This document shows positions 23,327 to 30,881 of a stretch of DNA of 44,278 nucleotides, piece after piece. Made by a program: the position numbers and the translations under genes. Position 1 is the first letter of the stretch. Every line of letters starts with the position of its first letter. The stretch covers positions 1-44,278 of the forward strand of contig NZ_JARZAI010000046.1 in NCBI RefSeq assembly GCF_029893355.1, written 5' to 3'. The notes under the pieces are model-generated. The model was given only the letters and a program-made list of their open reading frames with translations, was not told the DNA's origin and made no database searches. Origin of the DNA: Kitasatospora sp. MAA4. GTDB lineage: Bacteria > Actinomycetota > Actinomycetes > Streptomycetales > Streptomycetaceae.

Positions 23327-24350
23327 GCAGTGCGGCGTGCGGGTGAGCGCCGGGGACGACTTCTGCGGTGGGTGCGGCGCCTTCGCGGACTGGCAGGGCG
23401 AGAGCCCGGCCCCCGCCGCATCCCCGCCCGAATGGCCGGCCGGGCCCGAGCCCGACGAGCCGGAGCCGGCCTGCACCGAGGCCGACGGGCCGTCAGCAGC
23501 GCCGGCACCGCCGTCGACATCGCCGGCACCACCACCCCCGGCGGCCGTCCAGCCCGGCGCCCCCGCGGTGCGCGCCCCCGCCCCGCGCGCCGCCGTCGAC
23601 GACCACGTCGCCGCACCCGACGACCTGCACTGCGCCGCCTGCGCGACGGCGAACCCGGCGGCGCGCTCGTTCTGCCGCCGCTGCGGCGCCGCACTCGCGC
23701 CGGCGGCCGCCCCGCCTCGGCTCTCCTGGTGGCGCCGCTGCCTGCGCTGGTGGCGCCGGCGCCGGACCAACCGGCGGCGCGGGCCGAGCGGACGGGTGGG
23801 TCGGGTGGTCAGCAGAGTGCTCGTGCTGGCGCTGCTCGCCGCGCTGGTGGACGCCGGAGTCGGCTACGGTCCGCGGATCGTCAACGCGCTGCGCGACCGG
23901 TACACCGCGCCCGCGCCCGTGCACGGCGTCTCGGAGACGGCCTCCAGCGCCGCGCCCGGCCACCCGGCCTCGGACGCGGTCGACGGCACCTGGAACCACT
24001 ACTGGGCGCCCGCCGACCCGCCCACCGGCCCACCGGTGGGGGAGTGGCTGGAGGTCGGGTTCGCCCGTCCCTTTCGGCTGCTGGACCTGGTCGTCCACTC
24101 GGGTGCCTCGGACCAGCAGGACGAGTTCCTCAAGCAGGCCCGGCCTGCCCAGGTGGAGATCACGGTGTCGGTCGACGCCGGCCGCACCGTGCAGAAGACG
24201 GTCCAGCTGGAGGACAAGCCGGCCCCGCAGACCATCCACCTGCCGGTGGCCGGGGTCACCAGGATCCGGCTGACCATCCGGTCGGTCTACGGAATGCAGC
24301 CCTCCGCGCTGGCGGCCGTCGGCGAGGTGGAGTTCTTCGAACGCCCCTGA
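23313..24350 (+). CDS. zinc-ribbon, single-TM, discoidin-like membrane protein (CisA-like)
   Basis: I start this at the GTG at 23313, preceded by GGACGGAAG; an upstream ATG at 23262 is less likely. The 345-residue protein has a zinc ribbon at the N-terminus (CEQCG and CGGC), a Pro/Ala-rich disordered stretch, a second zinc ribbon (CAAC and CRRC, about residues 108-130), a basic segment (RRRRTNRRRGPSGR) and one transmembrane helix (about residues 169-190). An extracellular beta-sandwich of about 140 residues resembling F5/8-type C or NADase-type glycan-binding domains ends it. Topology is N-terminus in. It is the last gene of the CIS operon. The layout matches what I remember of CisA, which mediates membrane attachment of the S. 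coelicolor particle; homology should be confirmed by alignment. Confidence 0.85.
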   Translation: MRTCEQCGVRVSAGDDFCGGCGAFADWQGESPAPAASPPEWPAGPEPDEPEPACTEADGPSAAPAPPSTSPAPPPPAAVQPGAPAVRAPAPRAAVDDHVAAPDDLHCAACATANPAARSFCRRCGAALAPAAAPPRLSWWRRCLRWWRRRRTNRRRGPSGRVGRVVSRVLVLALLAALVDAGVGYGPRIVNALRDRYTAPAPVHGVSETASSAAPGHPASDAVDGTWNHYWAPADPPTGPPVGEWLEVGFARPFRLLDLVVHSGASDQQDEFLKQARPAQVEITVSVDAGRTVQKTVQLEDKPAPQTIHLPVAGVTRIRLTIRSVYGMQPSALAAVGEVEFFERP

Positions 24351-26380
24351 ACCTGAACCTGAACCCGAGCTCCCGCCACCGCTCCCGGGCCGGTGCCCAG
24401 CGAGCGCAGCATCCGGGCGTACTCCCGGCGGGTCTGCTCGGCCGCCGCCGGGTCCCCCGCGCTGTGGTACGTGGCGGCCAGCACCCGCCAGGCGGCGTCC
24501 CGGAACGGATCGAGCAGCAGGCTCTGCCGTGCGGCCCGCGCCGCGCTGCCGAACCGCCCGAGCCCCAGGCACACCTCCGCCAGCGCCTGGTGGACCTCCG
24601 CCGCCTTGCCGCGCAGCCGGGCGCGTTCGGTCACCACCCACTCGGCGGCGCCGTCCTCGGGCAGCAGATCGCCGGCGTACCAGTCCAGGGCCGCCGCCAG
24701 CAGCTCCGCCTCCTCGGTCGGCGCCAACTGCGCCCGGTTCCGCCGCCACTGCCCGATGGCCCGCTCGAACTCCCGGACGTCGCACCGGACATCGGGCTCC
24801 AGGACGAGCCGGTAGGAGGCCCCGCTGCGCAGCAGGAACCGGGAGGCCCCCCGGGCGCTGCCGGGCTCCAGGAAGGTCCGCAGCCGGGAGACGGTCACCT
24901 GGAGGTTGCGGATGCCCTGCTCGGGCGGGAACTCGGGCCACAGGGCGTCCAGCAGATGGTCCCGGTGCACGCCGGCTCCCGCCTGCAGGGCCAGCAGCCG
25001 CAGCAGCGTACGCACCTTGGGGCGCACCGGCGACAGATCCAACTCCCGGTTGTCCCGGACGATCCGGAACCGGCCGAAGCAGCGGATCTCCAACTGCCCC
25101 GGAGCCTCGGCCGCCCGGCCGGCCTCGGACGGCTGCCACGCCGACCGCCGACCCACCTCCCGACCCTCCTGCCACGCTTCCTGCTCCGGGACCCGCGCCA
25201 CCGCGACCGGCGCCGACTCCCGTTCCGTACCGGCCCGCCGCAGCTGCGCGGCGGCGCGCAGCCGCAGGGTTCCGGCGGTGCCGGCCGGCAGATGGCGGGC
25301 GATCGCCGCGCCGACCACCGCGTGCCGGAAGGTGAGCAGATCGCGGTTGGCGAGGACGCCGCCGCGGATCAGCAGGTCGGCGGCCGAGGCCGCCTCGGCG
25401 GGCGGCAGGCCGGCGACGGCTGCGGCGCGGCCGAGGTCCGTGCCGTCGCCGAGCACCGCGACGGCCTGCACCAGCGCGGTGGCCGCCGGGCCGAGCCGCT
25501 GGATCCGCTGCTCGGCGTCCCGGGCGGTCGGCTCGGGGGCATGGCCCAGCAACTCCCGCGCGCAGGCGGCGTCGGGGACGGCCTCCTGGCGCGCCAGTTC
25601 GTCCAGCAGCGCCCGCAGCAGCGTCGGGTTCCCGCCGGTCGCCTGCCGGCAGGCGAGCACGAACTCGGGATCCGGCTCCCCGGGGAGGACCGCGCGGACC
25701 AGGCACCGCGTCGCGCCCGGATCCAGCCCGGCCAGCCGGGTGCGGCGCAGGTGGCCGGTCGCGTCCTGGAACGCGGCGGTGTGCGGGACCGGCTCACCGC
25801 TGCGCACCGCCGCGACCACCACCAGCCGCAACCGCACGCCGTGGTGGACGAGTTGGCTGAGCGCCCGCAGCGAGGACTCGTCGCACCACTGGAGGTCGTC
25901 GATGACCAGCATCAGCGGGGACCGAGCGGCGGCCTGGGCCAGCAGCCGGTACAGGGTGACCATCACCTCGAACAGTCCGGCCGCCGACGGTCCGCTGCCC
26001 GGACGGCCGGGGTCGATGTCCGGCAGGCCGGTGAAATCCGGATCGGCGACCAGCAGCGAGGCGAAGACCTGGCGGGCCACCCCGAGCGGATGGCTCTGCT
26101 CCTGGGGGTGGCAGCGGCCCCGGGCGACGGTGAAGCCGAGCCTTCTGGCCAGCGCGGACGCCTCGATCAGGAAGCTGGTCCGCCCGATGCCAGCCTCGCC
26201 CTCCACCAGCAGCGCACCGGTCTGCCGCTCGGTGGCAGCGGCCAGGGCACGCTCGACCAGCGCCATCGCGCCCGCGCCACCGCGGGCCGCGGCTAACGGT
26301 GCGGTCGGTGCGGTCGGCGCCGACGCCCGGCTGGGCTGCCGCGCCGACGGGATCTCGGTTATGAGCTGATGGTGAATCAA
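24287..26380 (-). CDS. ATPase plus SARP/BTAD-domain transcriptional regulator
   Basis: This 697-residue protein starts at a TTG with a GCGAGG site. Residues about 35-300 are a STAND/MalT-like ATPase with Walker A GEAGIGRTS (61-69) and Walker B LMLVIDDLQWCD. The usual Walker A lysine is an arginine (Arg67). Residues about 428-510 are an OmpR/SARP-type winged helix (LRCFGRFRI-like strand, VHRDHLLDALWP, QVTVSRLRTFLEPG) and residues about 530-660 a BTAD domain. The order ATPase-then-SARP is the reverse of AfsR. The gene is convergent with the CIS operon and overlaps its last gene by 64 bases. A regulatory role for the CIS cluster is possible but inferred only from position. Confidence 0.88.
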   Translation of the reverse strand: MIHHQLITEIPSARQPSRASAPTAPTAPLAAARGGAGAMALVERALAAATERQTGALLVEGEAGIGRTSFLIEASALARRLGFTVARGRCHPQEQSHPLGVARQVFASLLVADPDFTGLPDIDPGRPGSGPSAAGLFEVMVTLYRLLAQAAARSPLMLVIDDLQWCDESSLRALSQLVHHGVRLRLVVVAAVRSGEPVPHTAAFQDATGHLRRTRLAGLDPGATRCLVRAVLPGEPDPEFVLACRQATGGNPTLLRALLDELARQEAVPDAACARELLGHAPEPTARDAEQRIQRLGPAATALVQAVAVLGDGTDLGRAAAVAGLPPAEAASAADLLIRGGVLANRDLLTFRHAVVGAAIARHLPAGTAGTLRLRAAAQLRRAGTERESAPVAVARVPEQEAWQEGREVGRRSAWQPSEAGRAAEAPGQLEIRCFGRFRIVRDNRELDLSPVRPKVRTLLRLLALQAGAGVHRDHLLDALWPEFPPEQGIRNLQVTVSRLRTFLEPGSARGASRFLLRSGASYRLVLEPDVRCDVREFERAIGQWRRNRAQLAPTEEAELLAAALDWYAGDLLPEDGAAEWVVTERARLRGKAAEVHQALAEVCLGLGRFGSAARAARQSLLLDPFRDAAWRVLAATYHSAGDPAAAEQTRREYARMLRSLGTGPGAVAGARVQVQVQGRSKNSTSPTAASAEGCIP
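24347..24364 (+). repeat. three CTGAAC repeats at the end of the CisA-like gene
   Basis: CTGAAC is repeated three times starting in the last codons. The TGA stop is at 24348-24350. On the other strand the same bases encode Val-Gln repeats near the end of the convergent regulator gene, which overlaps this gene by 64 bases. Confidence 0.85.
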
Positions 26381-26612
26381 GTCCGCAACCTCGCACTGAT
26401 CCTGGATTTCCTGTGTGCGTCCGGGGAGGACCGCTGGGCCGACCCTAGCCCTCGGGCGCCCCGCTGTCGGCAGTGCGTCAGGCCGTTGGGGCGAGTGCGC
26501 CTCCCGTCCCGCGTGTCAGAACGGGCCCCGGCGCGGCAGGCGTTCGTCCCGGTCCCGGGCGAGCGTGCGGTGGCGACACTGCCGCGAGGTGCAGCGCAAC
26601 CGGCGCAGACGA

Positions 26613-26618
26613 TACGGT
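26613..26618 (+). promoter_or_regulatory. -10 element of a probable leaderless gene
   Basis: TACGGT ends exactly 6 bases before the ATG at 26625, the spacing expected if transcription starts at the first base of the start codon. No ribosome-binding site is visible upstream. Confidence 0.55.
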
Positions 26619-26624
26619 ATGGCG

Positions 26625-27041
26625 ATGACACCGGACGAGATCCTGCGGGCCCTGGCGGCGCTGGAGGCGGCCTGGAACCACGACGACAGGGCGCTCGCCG
26701 CGCTGGCCCAACGGGGCAGGGACGAGCCGGCGTTGCCGGCGCTGGTCGCGGACTACGGCAACCTCACCCTGCGGGCGCTGCTCACCCTCGCGTTCGGCGG
26801 CGACGGCGAGCTGTCGCCGCAGGAGCTGGAGGCGCAGTTGCAGGCGGACGTCACCGCCCGGATGTGCACCTCGCTCGGCCGCACCCTGACCACCTGGGCG
26901 GCCGCCGCGCCCGACGAGGCGTCCGGCGACATCGCCCGCGCCGTCCTGGACGCCATCCTCAACTTCACCGCGGGGCCGGTCGAGGACAACGTGCTGCCGC
27001 TGCTCACCGCCCTGCGCGCCACGGCACTGGACGGCGACTGA
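26625..27041 (+). CDS. conserved-looking hypothetical protein, alpha-helical
   Basis: This 138-residue soluble protein (MTPDEILRALAALEAAW at the N-terminus) is predicted to be all-helical and acidic, without signal peptide or membrane segment. I recognise no family. I choose the ATG at 26625 over the one at 26619 because a TACGGT -10 element lies 6 bases upstream, suggesting a leaderless message. It is divergent from the ATPase-SARP regulator (separated by about 240 bases with no clear motif) and convergent with the next gene, 10 bases away. Confidence 0.72.
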   Translation: MTPDEILRALAALEAAWNHDDRALAALAQRGRDEPALPALVADYGNLTLRALLTLAFGGDGELSPQELEAQLQADVTARMCTSLGRTLTTWAAAAPDEASGDIARAVLDAILNFTAGPVEDNVLPLLTALRATALDGD

Positions 27042-27051
27042 CACCGACGTC

Positions 27052-27600
27052 CTAACCGCCGGACAGCACGCGCCGCAGCACCTCCAGCACCTCGGCCTCG
27101 GGGAATCTGGTCAGCGCCGCGGCCTCGGCACCGGCCAGCACCTCGGCCAGGTCCTGCGGCTGCGCCCCGCGCGCCAGCTCCGCCACCCAGGCCGCCAGCC
27201 CGGTCAGCTCCTGCGGCAGGCCCACCGGCAGCGCACCCGCGTACGGCGCCGGGACCTGCCGCCGCTCACGCCGCTGCGCACGCACCACCCCGACCACTTC
27301 CGCTTCCGGCTCCGGCTCCGCCTCCGCAGCCCGCTCCACGACGACCGGCCGCGGCTCGCGCGCCGGCATCGGCCGGCCCTCGCTGGCGTACCGTCCCGGC
27401 GGCAGCCCCACCTTGCCCGGGTGCACGCACACCGGCACCCGGCCCACCACGGTGTAGCGGAACCCGTCGGCGGGATCGAACGCGCACTCCCGAGTGGGCC
27501 GCTCGAAGACGTCGAACCCACCCGCCGGCAGGCGCACCGACGGGCAGAACCAGCACACCTCGTGCTCGCTCTCCTCGCCCACGAACGGTTCGCTCTCCAC
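27052..27600 (-). CDS. hypothetical protein with CWFC motif
   Basis: This 182-residue protein begins at a GTG. Residues 1-65 contain VCWFCPSVRLPAGGFDVFERP and a later VCVHPGK, so three cysteines could bind a metal. A disordered Arg/Glu-rich linker (about 75-115) follows, and the last 60 residues are an amphipathic helical stretch. No known domain is recognised. TAGGGT lies 6 bases upstream of the GTG, so it is probably leaderless. It is divergent from the DUF402 gene. Confidence 0.68.
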   Translation of the reverse strand: MESEPFVGEESEHEVCWFCPSVRLPAGGFDVFERPTRECAFDPADGFRYTVVGRVPVCVHPGKVGLPPGRYASEGRPMPAREPRPVVVERAAEAEPEPEAEVVGVVRAQRRERRQVPAPYAGALPVGLPQELTGLAAWVAELARGAQPQDLAEVLAGAEAAALTRFPEAEVLEVLRRVLSGG

Positions 27601-27606
27601 CCCGGC

Positions 27607-27612
27607 ACCCTA
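27607..27612 (-). promoter_or_regulatory. -10 element of a probable leaderless gene
   Basis: On the minus strand TAGGGT is followed by GCCGGG and then the GTG start at 27600, which fits leaderless transcription. No Shine-Dalgarno sequence is seen. Confidence 0.5.
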
Positions 27613-27684
27613 CCGGCGCCCGGCGGTCCTCACCTGATCGGGTGACTACGGCGCGAAGTGGACGGCCCGCAGCCGCGTGCTCGC

Positions 27685-27690
27685 CACACT
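27685..27690 (+). promoter_or_regulatory. weak -10 element of a possibly leaderless gene
   Basis: CACACT precedes the ATG at 27698 by 7 bases. It departs from TANNNT at the first base, so support is weaker than for the neighbouring genes; no ribosome-binding site is visible. Confidence 0.35.
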
Positions 27691-27697
27691 GGACGCC

Positions 27698-28207
27698 ATG
27701 ACAGCCACCGCCGCCGAACGCTTCGAGCCCGGAGCCACCGCGGTCCGCCGCGACGTCCGGGCGGGCCAGGTCTGGACGGCCATGCCGCAGCGGGTCCTGC
27801 AGGACACCGGCGCCACCCTGCAACTCGCCTACTGGCCCGGCATCGAGAGCCTCGCGCCGACCACCTGGATCGAGTCGCTGCGCACCGGCTCCGACATCCC
27901 GCGCAAGCGCGGGATCGCCGACCTCGCCGCCGGCTCCTGGCAGCTCGGCCGCTACACCTGGCAGCAGACCTCGCTCCTGAGCCACTTCCTGGCCGGCGAG
28001 CACTTCAGCGTCCACCGCTTCCACGACGCCGGGATGCGCCCGCTGCGCTGGTACGTCAACTTCGAGCGCCCCTACCGGCGCACCGCAATCGGCATCGACA
28101 CCCTCGACCTCTTCGTCGACCTGATCGCCACGCCCGACGGCTGGCCGACCTGGGCCCCCGAACCCACCTGGCCCCTACCCGTCCTACCCGACGGCGCCGA
28201 GTCCTAG
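27698..28207 (+). CDS. DUF402 domain protein
   Basis: From the ATG at 27698 the protein has 169 residues; an in-frame start at 27677 would add seven. It carries the DUF402 fold, with the signature WYVNFERPYRRTAIGIDTLDLFVDLI near the C-terminus (about residues 119-145). Members of this superfamily include nucleoside di/triphosphatases and FomD-type nucleotidyl-phosphonate hydrolases that use metal-binding acidic residues; the DTLDLFVDL segment supplies such acids. It is probably a cytoplasmic phosphohydrolase, substrate unknown. Its stop overlaps the convergent hydrolase gene by four bases. Confidence 0.85.
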   Translation: MTATAAERFEPGATAVRRDVRAGQVWTAMPQRVLQDTGATLQLAYWPGIESLAPTTWIESLRTGSDIPRKRGIADLAAGSWQLGRYTWQQTSLLSHFLAGEHFSVHRFHDAGMRPLRWYVNFERPYRRTAIGIDTLDLFVDLIATPDGWPTWAPEPTWPLPVLPDGAES

Positions 28208-28890
28208 GACACCCGAGGGCCGCAGATCAGCTCGGCCAGTTCCGCCGGCCGGCTGAGTGCGACGAGGTGCCCGCCGGGCAGCTCCTCCACGGGGATGCCC
28301 AGCCGTTCCGCCACGATCCGGCGCTGGAACTCGAGCGGCAGGAACCGGTCCTCGCGACCCTGCAGGAACCGGGTGGGGACGTCGGGCCACTTCCGCAGCG
28401 GCCACGGCTGGGCGAAGAGCGCCTCCGAGGGCCCGCCGACCTCTGCCGCCAGCGCCTCCTCGGTCACCTCGGCCGGGACGTCGTGGAAGAAGTCGACCCG
28501 GACGTCGAACTCCGCGTCCGGCCCGCGCCCGTCGCGCACGGCCTGCGCGGACCGTGCCGCGCCCTGCCCGGTGTTCCCCCACCACTGGGCGGCGCTCTCG
28601 CCGTAGGTGGGGACCATGGCGTTGACCATGATCAACTCGTCGATCGGGACGCGCTCGCAGACCAGCGGGGCGGTGAATCCGGCGAGCGACTGCGCCACCA
28701 GCACCAGCCCGCCGCGCCGCTCGCCGATCGCCTGCACGACGGCGTCGACGTACTCGGCGAGCCCTGCGGAATCGTCCTGCGGCAGGTCGAAGGTCACCAC
28801 CTCGTGCCCCCGCGCCCGCAGTTGGGGCACCAGGCGGTGCCAGTACCAGGCGCGGCCGTCGGCGCCGGGGACGAGTACGTAGGTTGCCAC
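28204..28890 (-). CDS. alpha/beta hydrolase
   Basis: This 228-residue protein has the alpha/beta-hydrolase core: oxyanion-side motif LVPGADGRAWYW near the N-terminus, nucleophile elbow AQSLAG (Ser about residue 67), an Asp in QGREDRF and a His in PGGHLVAL near the end. I prefer the GTG at 28890 to the ATG at 28902 because GGAGG lies 5 bases before the GTG, inside the longer frame. It resembles small esterases of the salicylate-binding/methyl-esterase type. No secretion signal is present. Substrate unknown. Confidence 0.88.
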   Translation of the reverse strand: MATYVLVPGADGRAWYWHRLVPQLRARGHEVVTFDLPQDDSAGLAEYVDAVVQAIGERRGGLVLVAQSLAGFTAPLVCERVPIDELIMVNAMVPTYGESAAQWWGNTGQGAARSAQAVRDGRGPDAEFDVRVDFFHDVPAEVTEEALAAEVGGPSEALFAQPWPLRKWPDVPTRFLQGREDRFLPLEFQRRIVAERLGIPVEELPGGHLVALSRPAELAELICGPRVS

Positions 28891-28983
28891 GCGGACCTCC
28901 ATCGACGGTGTACGCCGACGCTACCAAGCAGCCCCGCCCGGACCGCCCCGCAGCGCCGACGCCACGCCCGCCGACGCGGGCTC

Positions 28984-29417
28984 TCAGCCGCCGGAGCTGC
29001 GACGGGTCCGGTACAGCACGTTGCGGCGCAGCGGCCCCTCCGGCGCGTCCGGGTCGTCGAAGTCGTCGGCGGGGTCGTAGGACATGCCGATCCGCCGCAT
29101 CACCGCCCGGGAGCGCACGTTGTCAGCGGTCGTCACCGCGACGATCTCGGGCAGTGCGAGGGTCTCGAACCCGAAGGCCAGGCTCGCCAGGGCGGTTTCG
29201 GTGGCAAGCCGTGGCCCCAGGCCGAGCGGGCCAGCCGCCAGCCGACCTCGACCCCGCTGAACGGCAGGCCGTCGTCCACTCGGTCCAGCCCGGCGAAGCC
29301 GACGAACCCACCGGTGGCCGTCACCTCGACCGCCCACCACCCGTAGCCCCGCTCGTCGAACTCGCCCTGGAAGCGGGCCACCGAGGCATCGCTGTTAACG
29401 TCCAGCACTGCCGACAA
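28984..29417 (-). pseudogene. GNAT acetyltransferase, frameshifted and 5'-truncated
   Basis: Two overlapping frames together give one GNAT protein. The first (from 29417) reads FDERGYGWWAVEV to WRLARSAWGHGL, and the second continues ATETALASLAFGFETLALPEIVAVTTADNVRSRAVMRRIGM to the end at 28984. They join if one G is restored near 29203-29206 (TTGCC for an expected TTGGCC on the coding strand). The usual first 30-35 residues of the family are also missing, and only a TTG is available as a start. Either the gene is decayed or the read has a one-base error; the missing N-terminus argues for decay. Confidence 0.82.
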
Positions 29418-29545
29418 CGTCGACCCGTTTTCTATACGACCTCATGACCTCCTCCTCTGTCCTGCGAATTTCTCTCGCTCCGTTTCCCGACCCCTCCGCA
29501 AGGGAATTGCCTCGCCGAAACAATTCGCCCTCATCCCATTTCTCG

Positions 29546-30598
29546 TCACCCCTTCCTGGTCAGCGGCTCCAAGGCGGCGGCCACCTGCTGGGCCTGGTTG
29601 TCCGCCCCGGAGGCATTGGGGTGCACGAACGTGCAGGATGCGCCGGTGCCAGGGATCTCCAGGCAGAGCCCGGCGGGTGGGTCGGTCTGGTCGCCTTCTC
29701 CGGTGAGGTCGTCCTTGACTCCGTACATCCACTTCTGGTCGCCGCTGGCGCAGACCCCGTGGTCGATGCTGGAGGTGTACGTGTCGACGTAGGTGGCGCC
29801 GTGCTCCGCGGCCTGCCGCGCGAGCCGGCCGTTGAGGTCGCGCTCCAGGCTGTCCAGCCACGGCATGTCACCCTTGGTGACGGTGCCGAGCTGGCGGAAG
29901 TTGGCCCAGGAGCAGCCGCTGGTGCGTGCGACGATGGCCGGGTAGCCGACGACCGCGACCTTGGCGTTGGGTGCCCGGTCCCCGATCTCGTTCATCATCA
30001 CGCCCAACTCGGCGTCGAGTTGGGCGAACTTGGCGTCCAGCCACTGCTTGCCCTCGCCGCGGCTGTAGTGCGTCGTGCAGGGCGTCCCGAGTCCGAACGA
30101 GGCGGCGCCGCGCTCCAGGCACTGCGTGACGATGTCCCCGAACCCCAGGGTGTTTCCGCCGATCCCGACCGTCACGACATCGGTGGCGGGGGAGAGCGAG
30201 TCGAGCTGCGCGGGCTTCTCCGGCCAGCCGCCCTCGGGCGGCGTGGTGGGCGGGCCGAGCAGCTTCTTGGACGGCTGCGGCCCCAGGATGCCGTCCTGCA
30301 CCTCGGCCGCGCCGCAGGTGACGTCCGTGAGGCCCAGCCCCAACTCCGTGGCGACCTGGTGCGGGTAGTCGCGGAAGGAGCGCCCGCAGCCGTCGCGGTC
30401 GTCCCACGGCCGGACGAAGACGTTGGCGCTGTACGAGTCGCCCATGGCGACGTAGCCGAGGGACCCCTCAGCCGCCCGCGCCGCCGCCGACGACGACGGT
30501 GACGCCGACGCCGGGCCGAGGCCGGACAGGGTGGCAGCGAGAGCGGTGGCGGCGGCGAGCGACGCTCGGACGGTGGCGGGCATGCGAAGTCGTGGCAT
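29546..30598 (-). CDS. secreted SGNH/GDSL hydrolase (lipase/esterase)
   Basis: This 350-residue protein has a signal peptide (about residues 1-32, ending ASAS) and the SGNH blocks: GDSYSA with the catalytic Ser near residue 54, a Gly in the second block, VTVGIGGNTLGF as the GxN block, and the final His in CTFVHPNASG near residue 325. Several cysteine pairs fit the Streptomyces extracellular esterase/lipase type. It hydrolyses ester bonds of lipids or acylated compounds outside the cell. AAAGG precedes the ATG. A consensus-like promoter and an inverted repeat lie upstream. Confidence 0.93.
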   Translation of the reverse strand: MPRLRMPATVRASLAAATALAATLSGLGPASASPSSSAAARAAEGSLGYVAMGDSYSANVFVRPWDDRDGCGRSFRDYPHQVATELGLGLTDVTCGAAEVQDGILGPQPSKKLLGPPTTPPEGGWPEKPAQLDSLSPATDVVTVGIGGNTLGFGDIVTQCLERGAASFGLGTPCTTHYSRGEGKQWLDAKFAQLDAELGVMMNEIGDRAPNAKVAVVGYPAIVARTSGCSWANFRQLGTVTKGDMPWLDSLERDLNGRLARQAAEHGATYVDTYTSSIDHGVCASGDQKWMYGVKDDLTGEGDQTDPPAGLCLEIPGTGASCTFVHPNASGADNQAQQVAAALEPLTRKG

Positions 30599-30637
30599 AT
30601 CAGGGCCCTTTCGTGCAAGTACCGATCAATGTCACGA

Positions 30638-30687
30638 AAAGTAGCCAGCCCTGCACGATGGGTCAAGAAGTTCGTGTAATGACCCAT
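30638..30687 (-). promoter_or_regulatory. promoter and overlapping operator-like inverted repeat of the SGNH hydrolase gene
   Basis: On the minus strand TTGACC (30661-30666) and TACTTT (30638-30643) are separated by exactly 17 bases, a good housekeeping-sigma promoter, with transcription expected near 30631 and a leader of about 33 bases. ATGGGTCA (30658-30665) and TGACCCAT (30680-30687) form a perfect 8-base inverted repeat with a 14-base spacer, covering the -35 element. Such placement suits a repressor that blocks sigma-factor access. Confidence 0.65.
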
Positions 30688-30807
30688 TCCAAAGAGTGAC
30701 CCCTCATGCGCAAAACTCGAACGCCACCCCGAACTTCCACTGATGCGCAAAGATTCTTCAGATAGCGTCACCGAATTTGAAACCTGTGATATCGGTCATT
30801 CCGACGG

Positions 30808-30830
30808 GCGGTCCCGGGGTGAAGGACCGC
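30808..30830 (-). terminator. hairpin downstream of the YceI operon
   Basis: GCGGTCC (30808-30814) pairs perfectly with GGACCGC (30824-30830) around a 9-base loop, 52 bases beyond the YceI stop. No T-tract. It separates this operon from the SGNH hydrolase promoter. Confidence 0.55.
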
Positions 30831-30881
30831 ACCTCGGCGCCCGCCCCGGCGGACGCCCTTCTCGCTGCGGATGCGGGCGGC

